Assembly (NCBI RefSeq): GCF_019049655.1
Contig: NZ_JAFMOX010000053.1
Location: 62,001 to 126,000 of the forward strand
Source: Rahnella rivi
GTDB lineage: Bacteria > Pseudomonadota > Gammaproteobacteria > Enterobacterales > Enterobacteriaceae
Reading direction: 5' to 3'
DNA: 64,000 bases
The translations under genes and the position numbers were made by a program. Under the pieces are notes generated by a model. That model had not been told where the DNA came from and did no database searches. It was given only the letters and a program-made list of their open reading frames with translations. Below, piece after piece: positions 32,242 through 42,327 of this stretch; position 1 is the first letter of the stretch, and each line of letters starts with the position of its first letter.

Positions 32242-34409
32242 TGGCTGACGACAATGACAAGCTACAGGCAATCCTGACCATCTTTGATCGGGATTGGATG
32301 TCGAGCGATGAAGCCAGAACCGAAGCGACCAACGACCTGTTCTTTAGTCGGATATCGCAGTGGGATGACTGGTTAAACCAATACACAACCCTTCAGTATC
32401 GCGGCCAGTTCGATGTGGTTCGCCCAGTTGTTCGTAAGCTCGTTGCAGAGATGCGACAGAACCCGATTGATGTTCTCTACCGGCCTAAAGACGGCGCAGA
32501 ACCAGATGCAGCAGATACGCTGATGGGCATGTACCGCACTGACATGCGTCACAACTCTGCCAAGATTGCTGTGAACATCGCAGTGCGTGAGCAGATAGAA
32601 GCTGGCTACGGTGCGTGGCGCCTTGTCACTGAGCATGAAGACCAAGACCCGACCAGCAACAACCAGGTGATTCGTCGCGTTCCAATACATGAGGCTTCCT
32701 CTCACGTAATCTGGGACAGCAACAGTAAGCAGATGGATAAGAGTGACGCTAAGCATGTCACTGTCATTCAGCCGCTCAGCCTGTCTGGGTGGAAAGACTT
32801 TGCCGAGCAGTACGGATTAGATGCTGACGAGTTGCCCAGCTTCCAAACGCCTGGCACCAGCTGGTTATTCCCATGGATAAGCAACGATGTCGTTTATGTC
32901 GGTGAGTATTACGAGGTAGAGGAGAAGAAAGAAACAGTATTCATCTACCAAGACCAACTCGGCGGCGAGCCAGTTAGTTACTTCAAGCGTGATATTGCTG
33001 ATGTGATTGATGAGTTGGCAGAGTCTGGGATGGTGAAGGTCGGCGAGCGCAAAGTTAAGCGCTGCCGTGTATACAAGACGATCCTCACCTTCTCATCAAT
33101 CCTGAAGTCTCGTGAACTCATCGCCGGTGAGCATCTACCCATCGTTCCAGCATATGGCGAGTGGGGATTTGCAGGTGACAAAGAAGTCTATGAGGGCGTT
33201 GTGCGCCTGACTAAAGACGGTCAGCGTCTGCGCAACATGATCATGAGCTTCAACGCCGACATCGTAGCCCGCACTCCGAAGAAGAAACCCGTTTACTTCC
33301 CTGAGCAAATCGCAGGCTATGAGTTCATGTACGGCGGCGATGATGATTACCCGTATTACCTTCAGAACATGAAGGATGAGAACGGCAATGACCTGCCTAT
33401 CGGTCCCATGACGTACATGGACAACCCGGAGGTACCACAAGCCAACGCCTACATGCTGGAAGCAGCGACAAACGCTGTGAAAGAAGTATCGCAACTCGGC
33501 GTTGATTCGGATGCCGCCAATGGTCAGGTTGCATTCGACACTGTTAACCAGTTGAACATGCGCGCCGACCTATCGACATATGTGTTTCAGGACAACCTGG
33601 CTACAGCAATGCGTCGTGACGGTGAGATTTACGCCTCAATGGTGAACGATATCTACGACGTTCCACGCAAGGTCATGATCACCCTTCCAGACGGTACCGA
33701 TAAAGACGTTGAGCTCATGTCTCAGGTCATCGACTACCAGACGGGTGAGGCAGTCGTGCTGAACGATGTGCGTGGTCGCTATGAGACGTACACAGATGTA
33801 GGTCCATCCTTCCAGTCAATGAAGAGCCAGAACCGAGCAGAGATTCTCGAATTGCTCAGTAAGGTTCCTCAAGGTACCCCAGAGTTCCAGATGCTCATGC
33901 TTCAGTACTTCACTCTGCTTGACGGCAAGGGTGTTGAGCTCATGCGCGAGTATGCCAATAAGCAACTGGTCACGATGGGGCTCAAGAAACCTGAAACTCC
34001 TGAAGAGATTCAGATGGTTCAGGAAGCGCAGCAACAAGGACAAGAGCCGAGCCCGGAAATGGTTCAGGCACAGGGCGTCCTGATGCAAGGTCAGGCAGAA
34101 ATCCAGAAAGCTCAGAATGAACAAACCAGAATCCAGGTGGACGCATTCAAAGCTCAGACCGATGCGCAGGTTGCAGCCGCCAAAGTGGTGGAGATCCTCG
34201 CATCAGCAGATAGCACCAAGAAACAAGATGTAATGTCCGCGCTTAAATTGCTCGGAGAATTCCAGAATAAGCAGGGCGACGCAGCCCGAGCTGACGCTGA
34301 GCTTGTCCTTAAGGGGCAAGAACAATTCCATTCAACACGCATGGACTTAACCAAGCTCATGCAGCAAGCCAATCAACCCTCCGGCGGAGTAGCCGAGATT
34401 CCTCAATAA
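32241..34409 (+). CDS. Portal protein, P22 gp1-like
   Basis: 722 residues, nearly the same length as P22 gp1 (725). Long stretches match by eye: [60 protein letters not shown]. The last 150 residues form the helical barrel, rich in Gln/Ala. It starts on the last base of the terminase stop codon. Confidence 0.96.
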   Translation: MADDNDKLQAILTIFDRDWMSSDEARTEATNDLFFSRISQWDDWLNQYTTLQYRGQFDVVRPVVRKLVAEMRQNPIDVLYRPKDGAEPDAADTLMGMYRTDMRHNSAKIAVNIAVREQIEAGYGAWRLVTEHEDQDPTSNNQVIRRVPIHEASSHVIWDSNSKQMDKSDAKHVTVIQPLSLSGWKDFAEQYGLDADELPSFQTPGTSWLFPWISNDVVYVGEYYEVEEKKETVFIYQDQLGGEPVSYFKRDIADVIDELAESGMVKVGERKVKRCRVYKTILTFSSILKSRELIAGEHLPIVPAYGEWGFAGDKEVYEGVVRLTKDGQRLRNMIMSFNADIVARTPKKKPVYFPEQIAGYEFMYGGDDDYPYYLQNMKDENGNDLPIGPMTYMDNPEVPQANAYMLEAATNAVKEVSQLGVDSDAANGQVAFDTVNQLNMRADLSTYVFQDNLATAMRRDGEIYASMVNDIYDVPRKVMITLPDGTDKDVELMSQVIDYQTGEAVVLNDVRGRYETYTDVGPSFQSMKSQNRAEILELLSKVPQGTPEFQMLMLQYFTLLDGKGVELMREYANKQLVTMGLKKPETPEEIQMVQEAQQQGQEPSPEMVQAQGVLMQGQAEIQKAQNEQTRIQVDAFKAQTDAQVAAAKVVEILASADSTKKQDVMSALKLLGEFQNKQGDAARADAELVLKGQEQFHSTRMDLTKLMQQANQPSGGVAEIPQ

Positions 34410-34422
34410 GAGAGAGATAAAC

Positions 34423-35334
34423 ATGTCAGACACCAACGAAATTCAGGCTACTGAAGAACAACTCCTGTCCGGCGATCATGCGGCGGCATCCGCAGATGGC
34501 TCAGATGTCGGTAATGCCAACGACAACGCAGGTCAAGATGATGGCTTCGATATTGTCCTGAGTGACGATGAGAGCAAAGAACGACAAGACCCGGCAACGA
34601 ACAAGAAATTCGCAGCACAACGTCTGGAACGCAAGCGTCAACGCGAGCTTGAGCAGCAGATGGAGGCGGTAAAACGTGGTGAATTGCCGGAGAACCTTCG
34701 GGTTACTCCTGACTTACCAAAGCAACCTGATGTGAATGACTTCATGTCAGATGACGCCCTGGCTAAGTACGACTATGACCAATCAAAAGCACTTGCCGCA
34801 TTCAATGCCGCTAACAGCGATTGGCAACTGAAGGCGATGGACGCTCGTAGTAATGGCGTAGCCGAGCAGGGTCGCAAGATTCAGGAGTACACCCAGCAAT
34901 CAACGCAGTACGCCGAGGCAGCCCGTAAACACTACGACGCAGCAGAGAAGCTCAATATCCCTGACTATCAGGCAAAAGAAGACGCGTTCATGAATCTGGT
35001 TCCACCGCAGGTGGCCGCCGACATCATGATGCTATTCCCTGAAAAATCTGCAGCGCTCGCTTATCACCTGGGCTCCAACCCAGAGAAAACACGCCAGATT
35101 CTGGCAATGAACGGGCAGCAAGCGCTGATTGAACTAACTCGGTTATCAGAACGTTTAACTCTCAAACCCCGCGGTAAACAACTCTCCGGCGCACCCGCCG
35201 TAGACGAGCCTATTCAAGGTTCTGTCACGGCAGCAAATATCGCATCTCTCCAGAAAAAAATGGACGAAGCATCAAGCAAGGGTGACGTCGAGCTTTACCG
35301 CAAGATTAAAAATCAGCTTAAAGGAATCCGCTAA
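34423..35334 (+). CDS. Scaffolding protein, P22 gp8-like
   Basis: 303 residues, as P22 gp8. Acidic N-terminus ([26 protein letters not shown]), a helical middle, and a basic C-terminal helix-turn-helix ([20 protein letters not shown]) that docks on the coat protein. Leaves the procapsid before DNA packaging is complete. Confidence 0.93.
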   Translation: MSDTNEIQATEEQLLSGDHAAASADGSDVGNANDNAGQDDGFDIVLSDDESKERQDPATNKKFAAQRLERKRQRELEQQMEAVKRGELPENLRVTPDLPKQPDVNDFMSDDALAKYDYDQSKALAAFNAANSDWQLKAMDARSNGVAEQGRKIQEYTQQSTQYAEAARKHYDAAEKLNIPDYQAKEDAFMNLVPPQVAADIMMLFPEKSAALAYHLGSNPEKTRQILAMNGQQALIELTRLSERLTLKPRGKQLSGAPAVDEPIQGSVTAANIASLQKKMDEASSKGDVELYRKIKNQLKGIR

Positions 35335-36623
35335 TGGCTCTTAACGAAGGTCAAATGGTAACTCTGGCTATCGATGAAGTTATCGAAACCATTACCAGTC
35401 TCACCCCTATGGCTCAAAAGGCCAGTAAGTACACTCCACCGCCATCACAAATGCAGCGCTCCAGCAACACCATCTGGATGCCTGTAGAGCAGGAATCACC
35501 AACTCAGGAAGGTTGGGATTTGACTGGCAAGTCAACCGGCCTGCTGGAATTGAACGTACCGGTTAGCCTCGGCGAACCAGACAACGACTTCTTCCAACTG
35601 CGCGCCGATGACCTGCGTGATGAAACATCATACCGCCGTCGAATCAACGCAGCTGCCAAAAAACTGGCAAGCAACTGTGAAGTTAAAGTCGCCAATCTGG
35701 CTGCCGAGATGGGTTCACTGGTTGTCACCAGTAATGACCCTATCGGTACTACTGCAGGTTCCGGATGGGACTTCGTAGCAGACGCTGAAGAAATCATGTT
35801 CTCCCGCGAACTGAACCGTGACTCCGGTCTGTCTTACTTCTTCAACCCGAAGGACTACAAGGCTGCCGGCCATGACCTGATCAACCGAGACATGTTCGGT
35901 CGCATCCCTGAAGACGCGTACAAAAACGGCACAATTCAACGCCAAGTTGCAGGCTTTGATGATGTTCTGCGCTCTCCAAAGCTTCCAGTGCTGCCAGCCT
36001 CCACCGCTACCGGACTGACAGTAAACGGTGCTCAGAAATTCCAGCCTGTAGCGTGGGATTTGGATGCTGATGGTAACAAACGCAACGTCGACAACCGCCT
36101 GGCGACAGTAACTCTGTCAGCTACTACCGGTCTGAAGCGTGGAGATAAAATCAGCTTCACCGGCGTTAAGTTCTTGTCTCAGATGGCTAAGAACGTGCTG
36201 ACCAATGATGCGACATTCTCTGTTGTTCGTGTCATTGATGGCACTCATGTCGAAATCACTCCTAAGCCAATCGCACTGGATGACACCGCGCTCTCTCCTG
36301 AGCAGCGTGCGTACGCCAACGTCAACACCTCGCTGGCAAATACCATGGCGGTAAATCTGCTAAACAAAGTCACGGCGCGTACCAACGTGTTCTGGGCTGA
36401 TGACGCAATCCGTATCGTGAGCCAGCCTATCCCGGCTAACCACGAGTTGTTCTCAGGCATGAAGACCAAGGCGTTCTCCATCCCCGAAGTTGGCCTGAAC
36501 GGTATCTTCGCCACACAGGGTGACATCAGCACGCTGTCTGGCCTGTGCCGTATCGCGGTTTGGTACGGGGTCAACGCAACGCGCCCTGAGTCAATCGGCG
36601 TAGGTCTTGCTGACCAGGCTTAA
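35334..36623 (+). CDS. Major coat protein, P22 gp5-like
   Basis: 429 residues. [56 protein letters not shown] and [19 protein letters not shown] match the P22 coat protein almost residue for residue. HK97 fold with an inserted I-domain (about residues 220-345). The start overlaps the scaffold stop. Confidence 0.97.
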   Translation: MALNEGQMVTLAIDEVIETITSLTPMAQKASKYTPPPSQMQRSSNTIWMPVEQESPTQEGWDLTGKSTGLLELNVPVSLGEPDNDFFQLRADDLRDETSYRRRINAAAKKLASNCEVKVANLAAEMGSLVVTSNDPIGTTAGSGWDFVADAEEIMFSRELNRDSGLSYFFNPKDYKAAGHDLINRDMFGRIPEDAYKNGTIQRQVAGFDDVLRSPKLPVLPASTATGLTVNGAQKFQPVAWDLDADGNKRNVDNRLATVTLSATTGLKRGDKISFTGVKFLSQMAKNVLTNDATFSVVRVIDGTHVEITPKPIALDDTALSPEQRAYANVNTSLANTMAVNLLNKVTARTNVFWADDAIRIVSQPIPANHELFSGMKTKAFSIPEVGLNGIFATQGDISTLSGLCRIAVWYGVNATRPESIGVGLADQA

Positions 36624-36638
36624 TCATCAGTAATCAAT

Positions 36639-36664
36639 AGGGGCGAAAGCCCCTTTCTTTTTTT
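36639..36664 (+). terminator. Terminator-like hairpin after the coat gene
   Basis: AGGGGC-GAAA-GCCCCT followed by TTTCTTTTTTT, 16 bases after the coat stop. An intrinsic terminator within the late operon would lower expression of the distal genes unless Q-modified polymerase passes it. Confidence 0.8.
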
Positions 36665-36674
36665 GGAGAAGAAC

Positions 36675-36903
<229 letters not shown>

Positions 36904-36926
<23 letters not shown>

Positions 36927-37410
36927 TTTGGTTAATGCGGCCTTACGAAAACTCGGTATTGCATCCAACGCAACGCTGACTGATGTAGAGCCGCAATCAA
37001 CCGAAGATGCAGTAAACGACCTCGAAATGATGATGGCTGAATGGTACGAGGATGGGAAAGGTATTGATGTCGGGTATCTATTCTCAGCTGATGATGTTGC
37101 TGCTGACCCCGGTGATGATCACGGCCTGAAAACTGGATACATCAGCGCGGTATTCCACAATCTTGCCACTCGCATTGCTCCAGATTACGCAGTTGAAGCC
37201 TCTTCAAAAGTAGTGATGACAGCCAGATACGGCAAAGAGATGCTCGTCAAATCCAGTGCTGCTTCTAAAGCGAAAAAGGCCAAGTGCAAGGCCGGTTACC
37301 CAGACCGCATGCCAATTGGCTCTGGCAACCGACTTCTTACGCTGAACTGCTTTAACTACTTCCATCGTAGGGATGAAGACAATGCCGACGACACAACTCC
37401 CGCTGAGTAA
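36904..37410 (+). CDS. Tail accessory factor, P22 gp4-like
   Basis: 168 residues from the ATG at 36904. [37 protein letters not shown] and [12 protein letters not shown] match P22 gp4, the head-completion adaptor that binds under the portal ring (and has muralytic activity in P22). The end overlaps the gp10 start. Confidence 0.93.
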
Positions 37411-39175
37411 AGGCCTCGGCAAAGACTTCCGCAACGCCGACTATGTAGACCTGCTGCCGGTGAATATGCTGGCAACGCCGAAAGAAGTGCTCAACGCATC
37501 TGGTTATCTTCGCTCTTACCCTGGCATCCAGAAACAATATGACGTTGCCGGAGTATCACGCGGCGCTGATTTCAACACAGCGCAAAACGCTGTGTATCGC
37601 GTTCTGGGAGGCAAGCTCTACAAGGCTAACTCTCAGGTGGGTGACGTGTCAGGAAGCGGCAGGGTGAGCATGGCATGCAGCTACACAAGCCAAGCCGTGG
37701 CAGCATCCGGTGCAATGACGCTTTATCGGTATGACGGCACAGTGAAAACGCTGGCTAACTGGCCTGAGCAGATCATCACTCAGGAAGGCTACACGCGCAC
37801 CGTAAAAGAGTGGTCGCACGCTACTGGCAACACTGACTTCATCTCGTTTGTCGCAGCGGATTTGGACGGCAGTATCACGCTGACTATCACGCCAAAGACA
37901 GCCAGCGGCGTTCTGGGCTCACCATTCATCATTGCAGAGGTTCAGTGGGGGCTTCAGCTGTCACAGGCCAAGCCAGCTACCGATACGCCATACATTACCG
38001 CGCTAATAGTGAAGGGCAGCAAGGCAAAAGGCAGCAAGATAACCATCGAATACACCTTCAACCCAAACCTGCCAACCGGCGCGACGGATGCCGACAAGGT
38101 AGACATCAGCCTGTTTAAAGCAGTGCAGGTTGTGCCAGAGGTTGCGGTCGATTATGCGCAGTATGATATCGGCGTGGTTCGCGACATCTGTCGGGCGCGC
38201 GGGCGTTATGTTTGGGTAAAAGATGGCACAGATACGTTCGGCATTACTGACCTGTCAGACGAGTCACACCCAGATCAGTACAGCCCATTCTATCGCGCAG
38301 AGTCTCAGCCAGACGGAATTCAGGCCGTGGATGTATGGCGTGACTTCGTGGTGTGCTTCGGAACCTCGACGATTGAGTATTTCTCCCTCACCGGCGCGAC
38401 GTCTGTTGGTGCTGCATTGTACGTTGCTCAACCCTCTCTGATGGTCAGCAAAGGGATTGCCGGGACATACTGCAAAACAGCCTTCGCTGATACGTTCGCT
38501 TTCATTTCTCACCAGGCTACCGGCGCGCCATCAATCTACGTAATCAGCCAAGGCCAAGTATCAGGCATTGCGACTGCTACGATAGAGAAGATTCTGCGCG
38601 GCTACTCTTCATCCGAGTTGGCGACGGCGGTAATGGAAAGCACCCGGTTCGACTCTCACGAGTTGCTCATCATCCACCTGCCAAATCACGTGCTTTGCTA
38701 TGACGCAGCGGCGGCACAGAACGGCGCCCAATGGGCGATCCTTAAAACCGGCCTGGGTGATGATGTCTATCGAGGCATCGACTTCATGTATGAGGGAAAT
38801 CAGATAACCTTGGCCGACAAAGGCCAGCCAGTAACCGGCTATCTGAAGTTCGATATCTCTTCTCAATACGATGCTCAGCAAGAGCACCTACTCTACACGC
38901 CAATGTTCAAGGCCAATAACGGAAGGGTGTTTGACTTCGAACTTGAAGCCTCAACCGGAGTGTCGCAGTTTGCAGAACGACTGTTCATCTCCGCTACTGC
39001 TGACGGCATCAACTACGGAAGGGAGCAGATGATTAGTGCCAATGCTCCATTCGCTTACGACAAGCGCGTGCTGTGGCGGCGCATAGGTCGCATTAGGAAG
39101 AACATTGGATTCAAGGTGCGCATCATCACCAGCTCGCCGGTGACACTGTCTGACTGTTCAGTGAGGGTCGAATAA
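37382..39175 (+). CDS. Tail hub/DNA stabilisation protein, P22 gp10-like with insertion
   Basis: 597 residues from the ATG at 37382. The ends match P22 gp10 well ([70 protein letters not shown]), but P22 gp10 has 472 residues. The extra 125 lie in one block, about residues 130-258, replacing a short link between NWP and the conserved [15 protein letters not shown]. The block has beta-sandwich character ([29 protein letters not shown]). gp10 closes the portal channel below gp4. Confidence 0.93.
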   Translation: MPTTQLPLSKGLGKDFRNADYVDLLPVNMLATPKEVLNASGYLRSYPGIQKQYDVAGVSRGADFNTAQNAVYRVLGGKLYKANSQVGDVSGSGRVSMACSYTSQAVAASGAMTLYRYDGTVKTLANWPEQIITQEGYTRTVKEWSHATGNTDFISFVAADLDGSITLTITPKTASGVLGSPFIIAEVQWGLQLSQAKPATDTPYITALIVKGSKAKGSKITIEYTFNPNLPTGATDADKVDISLFKAVQVVPEVAVDYAQYDIGVVRDICRARGRYVWVKDGTDTFGITDLSDESHPDQYSPFYRAESQPDGIQAVDVWRDFVVCFGTSTIEYFSLTGATSVGAALYVAQPSLMVSKGIAGTYCKTAFADTFAFISHQATGAPSIYVISQGQVSGIATATIEKILRGYSSSELATAVMESTRFDSHELLIIHLPNHVLCYDAAAAQNGAQWAILKTGLGDDVYRGIDFMYEGNQITLADKGQPVTGYLKFDISSQYDAQQEHLLYTPMFKANNGRVFDFELEASTGVSQFAERLFISATADGINYGREQMISANAPFAYDKRVLWRRIGRIRKNIGFKVRIITSSPVTLSDCSVRVE

Positions 39176-39981
39176 TGGCTAATCCTGACCTCAATGAACC
39201 AGTAGTTGTTCAGGCGACGCGAATTGACGCCACGTTACTCCCCGCAGGATTCTCACAGCCTTATCAGTTGTACGTCATCCAGCAAGGCACTGACTTTGGT
39301 GCGGTTACTAACAAGGCCAATGAAGCCGGCAGCGGCGCATACGATGCCCAGGTGAAGAACGAAGAGCAGGACGTGGTTCTGGCCGATCACGAAGATAGAC
39401 TCGACACCGCCGAAGCAACGCTCATCAACCACGAGGAGCGTATTACAGCGGCGGAGGCGACACTGGTTGATCACGAAGAGCGAATCACCGCTGCAGAAGC
39501 TGAACTGGTTGATCACGAGAGCAGAATCACCACATTAGAGGGGGAAGTTGACACGCTTCAGACCGATGTGGCCGCTCAAGGTGTACGCCTTACAGCAGCT
39601 GAAGGTGATATCGACACTCTTCAAACCAACTCAATATCCAGTGCAGTAAGCACAGACCAAAATGTGCAGGCTGCCGGTGGTTCACTCCTTATCGGCTCAG
39701 TTGGCACACCAACAACAGACAAGTTGCAGGTAACTGGCTCTTCTAACGTCAGTGTCTCCTACAAGGTTGCCGGACTGCAGGTGGTGGGCACTCGTCAAAC
39801 TGGCTGGACTGCTGCGACCGGCACTGCATTGCTCGGAGCATTCAATGCCAACCAAGCATATACGGTTAGCGCAGCCTATACACAAGCCGAGATTCAAGCG
39901 ATTGCAGCCGGACTTGTACAGGTAAGGCAAAGAAACAAAGCTCTCGAAGACTTACTGAGAACTCACGGCCTCATGAACTAA
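39175..39981 (+). CDS. Tail needle, P22 gp26-like
   Basis: 268 residues against 233 in P22. The N-terminus (LNEPVVVQATRIDATLLPAGFSQPYQLYVIQQGTD) is the plug that seals gp10; residues 69-124 are four 14-residue coiled-coil repeats (LVDHEERITAAEAE type); the C-terminal part (RQTGWTAATGTALLGAFN, TQAEIQAIAAGLVQVRQRNKALEDLLRTHGL) matches the P22 trimeric needle end. Extra repeats make this needle longer. Confidence 0.93.
   Translation: MANPDLNEPVVVQATRIDATLLPAGFSQPYQLYVIQQGTDFGAVTNKANEAGSGAYDAQVKNEEQDVVLADHEDRLDTAEATLINHEERITAAEATLVDHEERITAAEAELVDHESRITTLEGEVDTLQTDVAAQGVRLTAAEGDIDTLQTNSISSAVSTDQNVQAAGGSLLIGSVGTPTTDKLQVTGSSNVSVSYKVAGLQVVGTRQTGWTAATGTALLGAFNANQAYTVSAAYTQAEIQAIAAGLVQVRQRNKALEDLLRTHGLMN
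39379..39546 (+). repeat. Four 14-residue coiled-coil repeats in the tail needle gene
   Basis: Four successive 42-base units encode variants of L-x-x-H-E-x-R-I-T-A-A-E-A-x. The second and third copies are the most alike. The unit length keeps both frame and heptad register, so change of copy number would alter needle length. Confidence 0.85.
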
Positions 39982-39989
39982 GGATTCCC

Positions 39990-40382
39990 ATGCTCACACA
40001 AATTGATGCTCTCACCGGGCAGGAATTAATGCGCCTGTGGGGCGTGGAATCATGGGAAGACCCCGGAGCTGAGTACGTAAAATGGAATGACTCGGGCGTA
40101 TTTGCTTTGGTTCAACAGGATGGATTCGTTGATGTCCACATTGCCATGGACAAAGAACACAGAAAGCATTGCAGGGAAGCAGGATCGGAACTGCTGGGTG
40201 AGATAGGTCACCTAAAGCTTCGTCTCGTCATCCTTCCTGACCGGCCTGCAGTGTGCAACTTTGCGCACAGGATGGGGTTTCGTAACAGAACCACGCAAAA
40301 ACTGATGACTAAAGACGGGAGCTACGGCTCCTTTTTTATTATGTGGCGAGAGCCAGGAGAATTTCATGGGCGGAGCAATTAG
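39990..40382 (+). CDS. Head assembly protein in gp14 position, GNAT-like
   Basis: 130 residues. It lies between gp26 and gp7, where P22 has gene 14. The segment HLKLRLVILPDRPAVCNFAHRMGFRNRTTQKL resembles a GNAT-type fold, as in DUF2824 proteins of P22-like phages. A role in head completion or DNA delivery is inferred from position. Confidence 0.65.
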   Translation: MLTQIDALTGQELMRLWGVESWEDPGAEYVKWNDSGVFALVQQDGFVDVHIAMDKEHRKHCREAGSELLGEIGHLKLRLVILPDRPAVCNFAHRMGFRNRTTQKLMTKDGSYGSFFIMWREPGEFHGRSN

Positions 40383-41031
40383 TGGTTCTGGTGCAGCGGT
40401 AAGTAGCATCATCGGCGGCATCGGCGCTCGCAAGGCGGCTAAGCAACAGCAGAATTACCAAGATAAGGCGATGAACCAGCAGCGGCAAGGGTATGAGAGT
40501 GCCACCAGTTGGCTTTCTCCCTATCAGGATGCGGGACAGTCCGGCCTTGCAGGACTTCAAGGTATTGCAGGACAGCCAATCGACCGAAATCAGCTACTGA
40601 CTAACTATTTCAACTCTCAGGAATATCAGCAGCAAGCAAATCAGGCGCGATATCAGCAATTGGCGGGTGCAGAGGCCACTGGCGGTCTTGGCTCAACTGC
40701 AACCAGCAATGGACTGGCGACGATTGCCCCAACCCTTGGGCAGAACTACCTGACTGACATGACTAATCAACAGCAGAACATGTACTCACAGTTGATGGGC
40801 TTATCAGGTATGGGTGCCGAATCTGCTAATGCCTTGGGCAACTGGGCGTTGAACCAAGGCAACACTATGGCGGGCATGTACCAGCAGAAGGGTCAGATTA
40901 TGGCTGGCAAGGCTGCTCTACCATATCAGGTGGCGGCGAGTGCAAACAGCAGCATGGCGAATGGTGCGGCACAAGATGCTAACTCATTCACTAGCATGTT
41001 CGGCGGCATGATGGGCGGAGGTTCATTCTAA
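40366..41031 (+). CDS. DNA ejection protein, P22 gp7-like
   Basis: 221 residues. The block YQQQANQARYQQLAGAEATGGLGSTATSN matches P22 gp7; the rest is Gly/Ala/Gln-rich with amphipathic stretches, as typical for ejected proteins. The N-terminal Gly-rich segment (GGAISGSGAAVSSIIGGIG) may insert in membranes. Released with DNA at infection. Confidence 0.88.
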   Translation: MGGAISGSGAAVSSIIGGIGARKAAKQQQNYQDKAMNQQRQGYESATSWLSPYQDAGQSGLAGLQGIAGQPIDRNQLLTNYFNSQEYQQQANQARYQQLAGAEATGGLGSTATSNGLATIAPTLGQNYLTDMTNQQQNMYSQLMGLSGMGAESANALGNWALNQGNTMAGMYQQKGQIMAGKAALPYQVAASANSSMANGAAQDANSFTSMFGGMMGGGSF

Positions 41032-42317
41032 TGGCTCAGCAAGGTGGATTGCAGGGGCTTGGCGCTCCTATTAACTATTACGAAAGCATGGTTCCTGATT
41101 TCCGCCGTGAGGCTCTAATGGAGACTCAGAACCGACTAGGTCAGCAACAGGTAGCCAGTCAGCAAATGCAGAATCAGCAGGCGCAGATTGAGAATCAGCG
41201 AAAGTCGCAATTCTACGATGCCATCAGTACCGCAACGCCAGACCAGTTGCCCGCTCTTCGCAAACAGTTTCCTGAGTTCGCCCAGAATATTCAGCAGGAG
41301 ATCGGGATTCAAGACGCAACTCATGCAGCCTTTGTGAATAAAGCTCTTGGACGCATTCAGGTTGCATATTCAAGTGGTGATCCGCAGCAAGTGCAAGCAG
41401 CCATCCAGAGCGGGGCTCCGGCACTTAGCAGTATTGGGGTTCAGCCAGAGCAAGCAATGCAAATGTTCCAGAGTGATCCCCAGCAATTCGGCGGACTACT
41501 TAATGCCTCGATGCTATCCACGCTGCCGGTAGATAAGCAGTTCGATGTTCGTAACGACCAGAACAAATTAGCAGAAACTGTGCGAAGCAATCAGGCCAAT
41601 GAAGGTCTGACGGCCAGAGGGCAAGATATCACCCTGAGAGGGCAGAATATAAGCGCGCAGAACTCAGCTCTCGACCGGGAGATTAAACGCTCTGAGTTGC
41701 TCGATAAAAACTTGGATCGTCAGATTTCGCGCGAGACAAATGAGGTAAAACTTCAGGATTTACGCCTCAGGCAAGAAGCGGCTAGAGCCACAGCAACACA
41801 AGCGAAAGCAGATAAACAAGCCACGGCTCAGGGAGCTGTCGATACTTTCACTACTGCGCTGGATTCTCTAGACACAATCACTAAAAGCCCAGGATTAACG
41901 AAAGCAGTTGGTATTCGGTCAGCTATCCCCACGATACCAGGAAGTGATGCGGCAAACTTTGAGGCTCAACTCGACACCTTTAAAGCTCAAACCTTCCTGC
42001 CAATGGTTGCTTCATTAAAAGGAATGGGTGCCCTGTCAGATGCAGAGGGTAAGAAACTATCTGATGCGGTAGGGGCATTGAGCCCGAAAATGAGCGAGGC
42101 CGCATTTAGATCATCGGCAGCCAAAATTAAAGACACCCTTGATAGCAAACTCAATACAGTCAAGAAACAGTATAACTATCAAGACCCACCGCGGCCGCAG
42201 GTTTCTCAGCAGTCTCAGCCAGCACAACAACGGGCTCCGGCAGCAGCTGTTCAGGCGCTGCAGGGAAATCCAGCTCTTGCTGAGCAGTTCAGGTCTAAAT
42301 ATGGCTACTTGCCTTGA
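41031..42317 (+). CDS. DNA ejection protein, P22 gp20-like
   Basis: 428 residues. Gln-rich N-terminus (NRLGQQQVASQQMQNQQAQIENQ), helical coiled-coil middle (DREIKRSELLDKNLDRQISRE), and conserved LKGMGALSDAEGKKLSDAVGAL in the C-terminal third. Its order after gp7 and before gp16 identifies it as the gp20 counterpart. Confidence 0.88.
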   Translation: MAQQGGLQGLGAPINYYESMVPDFRREALMETQNRLGQQQVASQQMQNQQAQIENQRKSQFYDAISTATPDQLPALRKQFPEFAQNIQQEIGIQDATHAAFVNKALGRIQVAYSSGDPQQVQAAIQSGAPALSSIGVQPEQAMQMFQSDPQQFGGLLNASMLSTLPVDKQFDVRNDQNKLAETVRSNQANEGLTARGQDITLRGQNISAQNSALDREIKRSELLDKNLDRQISRETNEVKLQDLRLRQEAARATATQAKADKQATAQGAVDTFTTALDSLDTITKSPGLTKAVGIRSAIPTIPGSDAANFEAQLDTFKAQTFLPMVASLKGMGALSDAEGKKLSDAVGALSPKMSEAAFRSSAAKIKDTLDSKLNTVKKQYNYQDPPRPQVSQQSQPAQQRAPAAAVQALQGNPALAEQFRSKYGYLP

Positions 42318-42327
42318 GGGGTAACTA

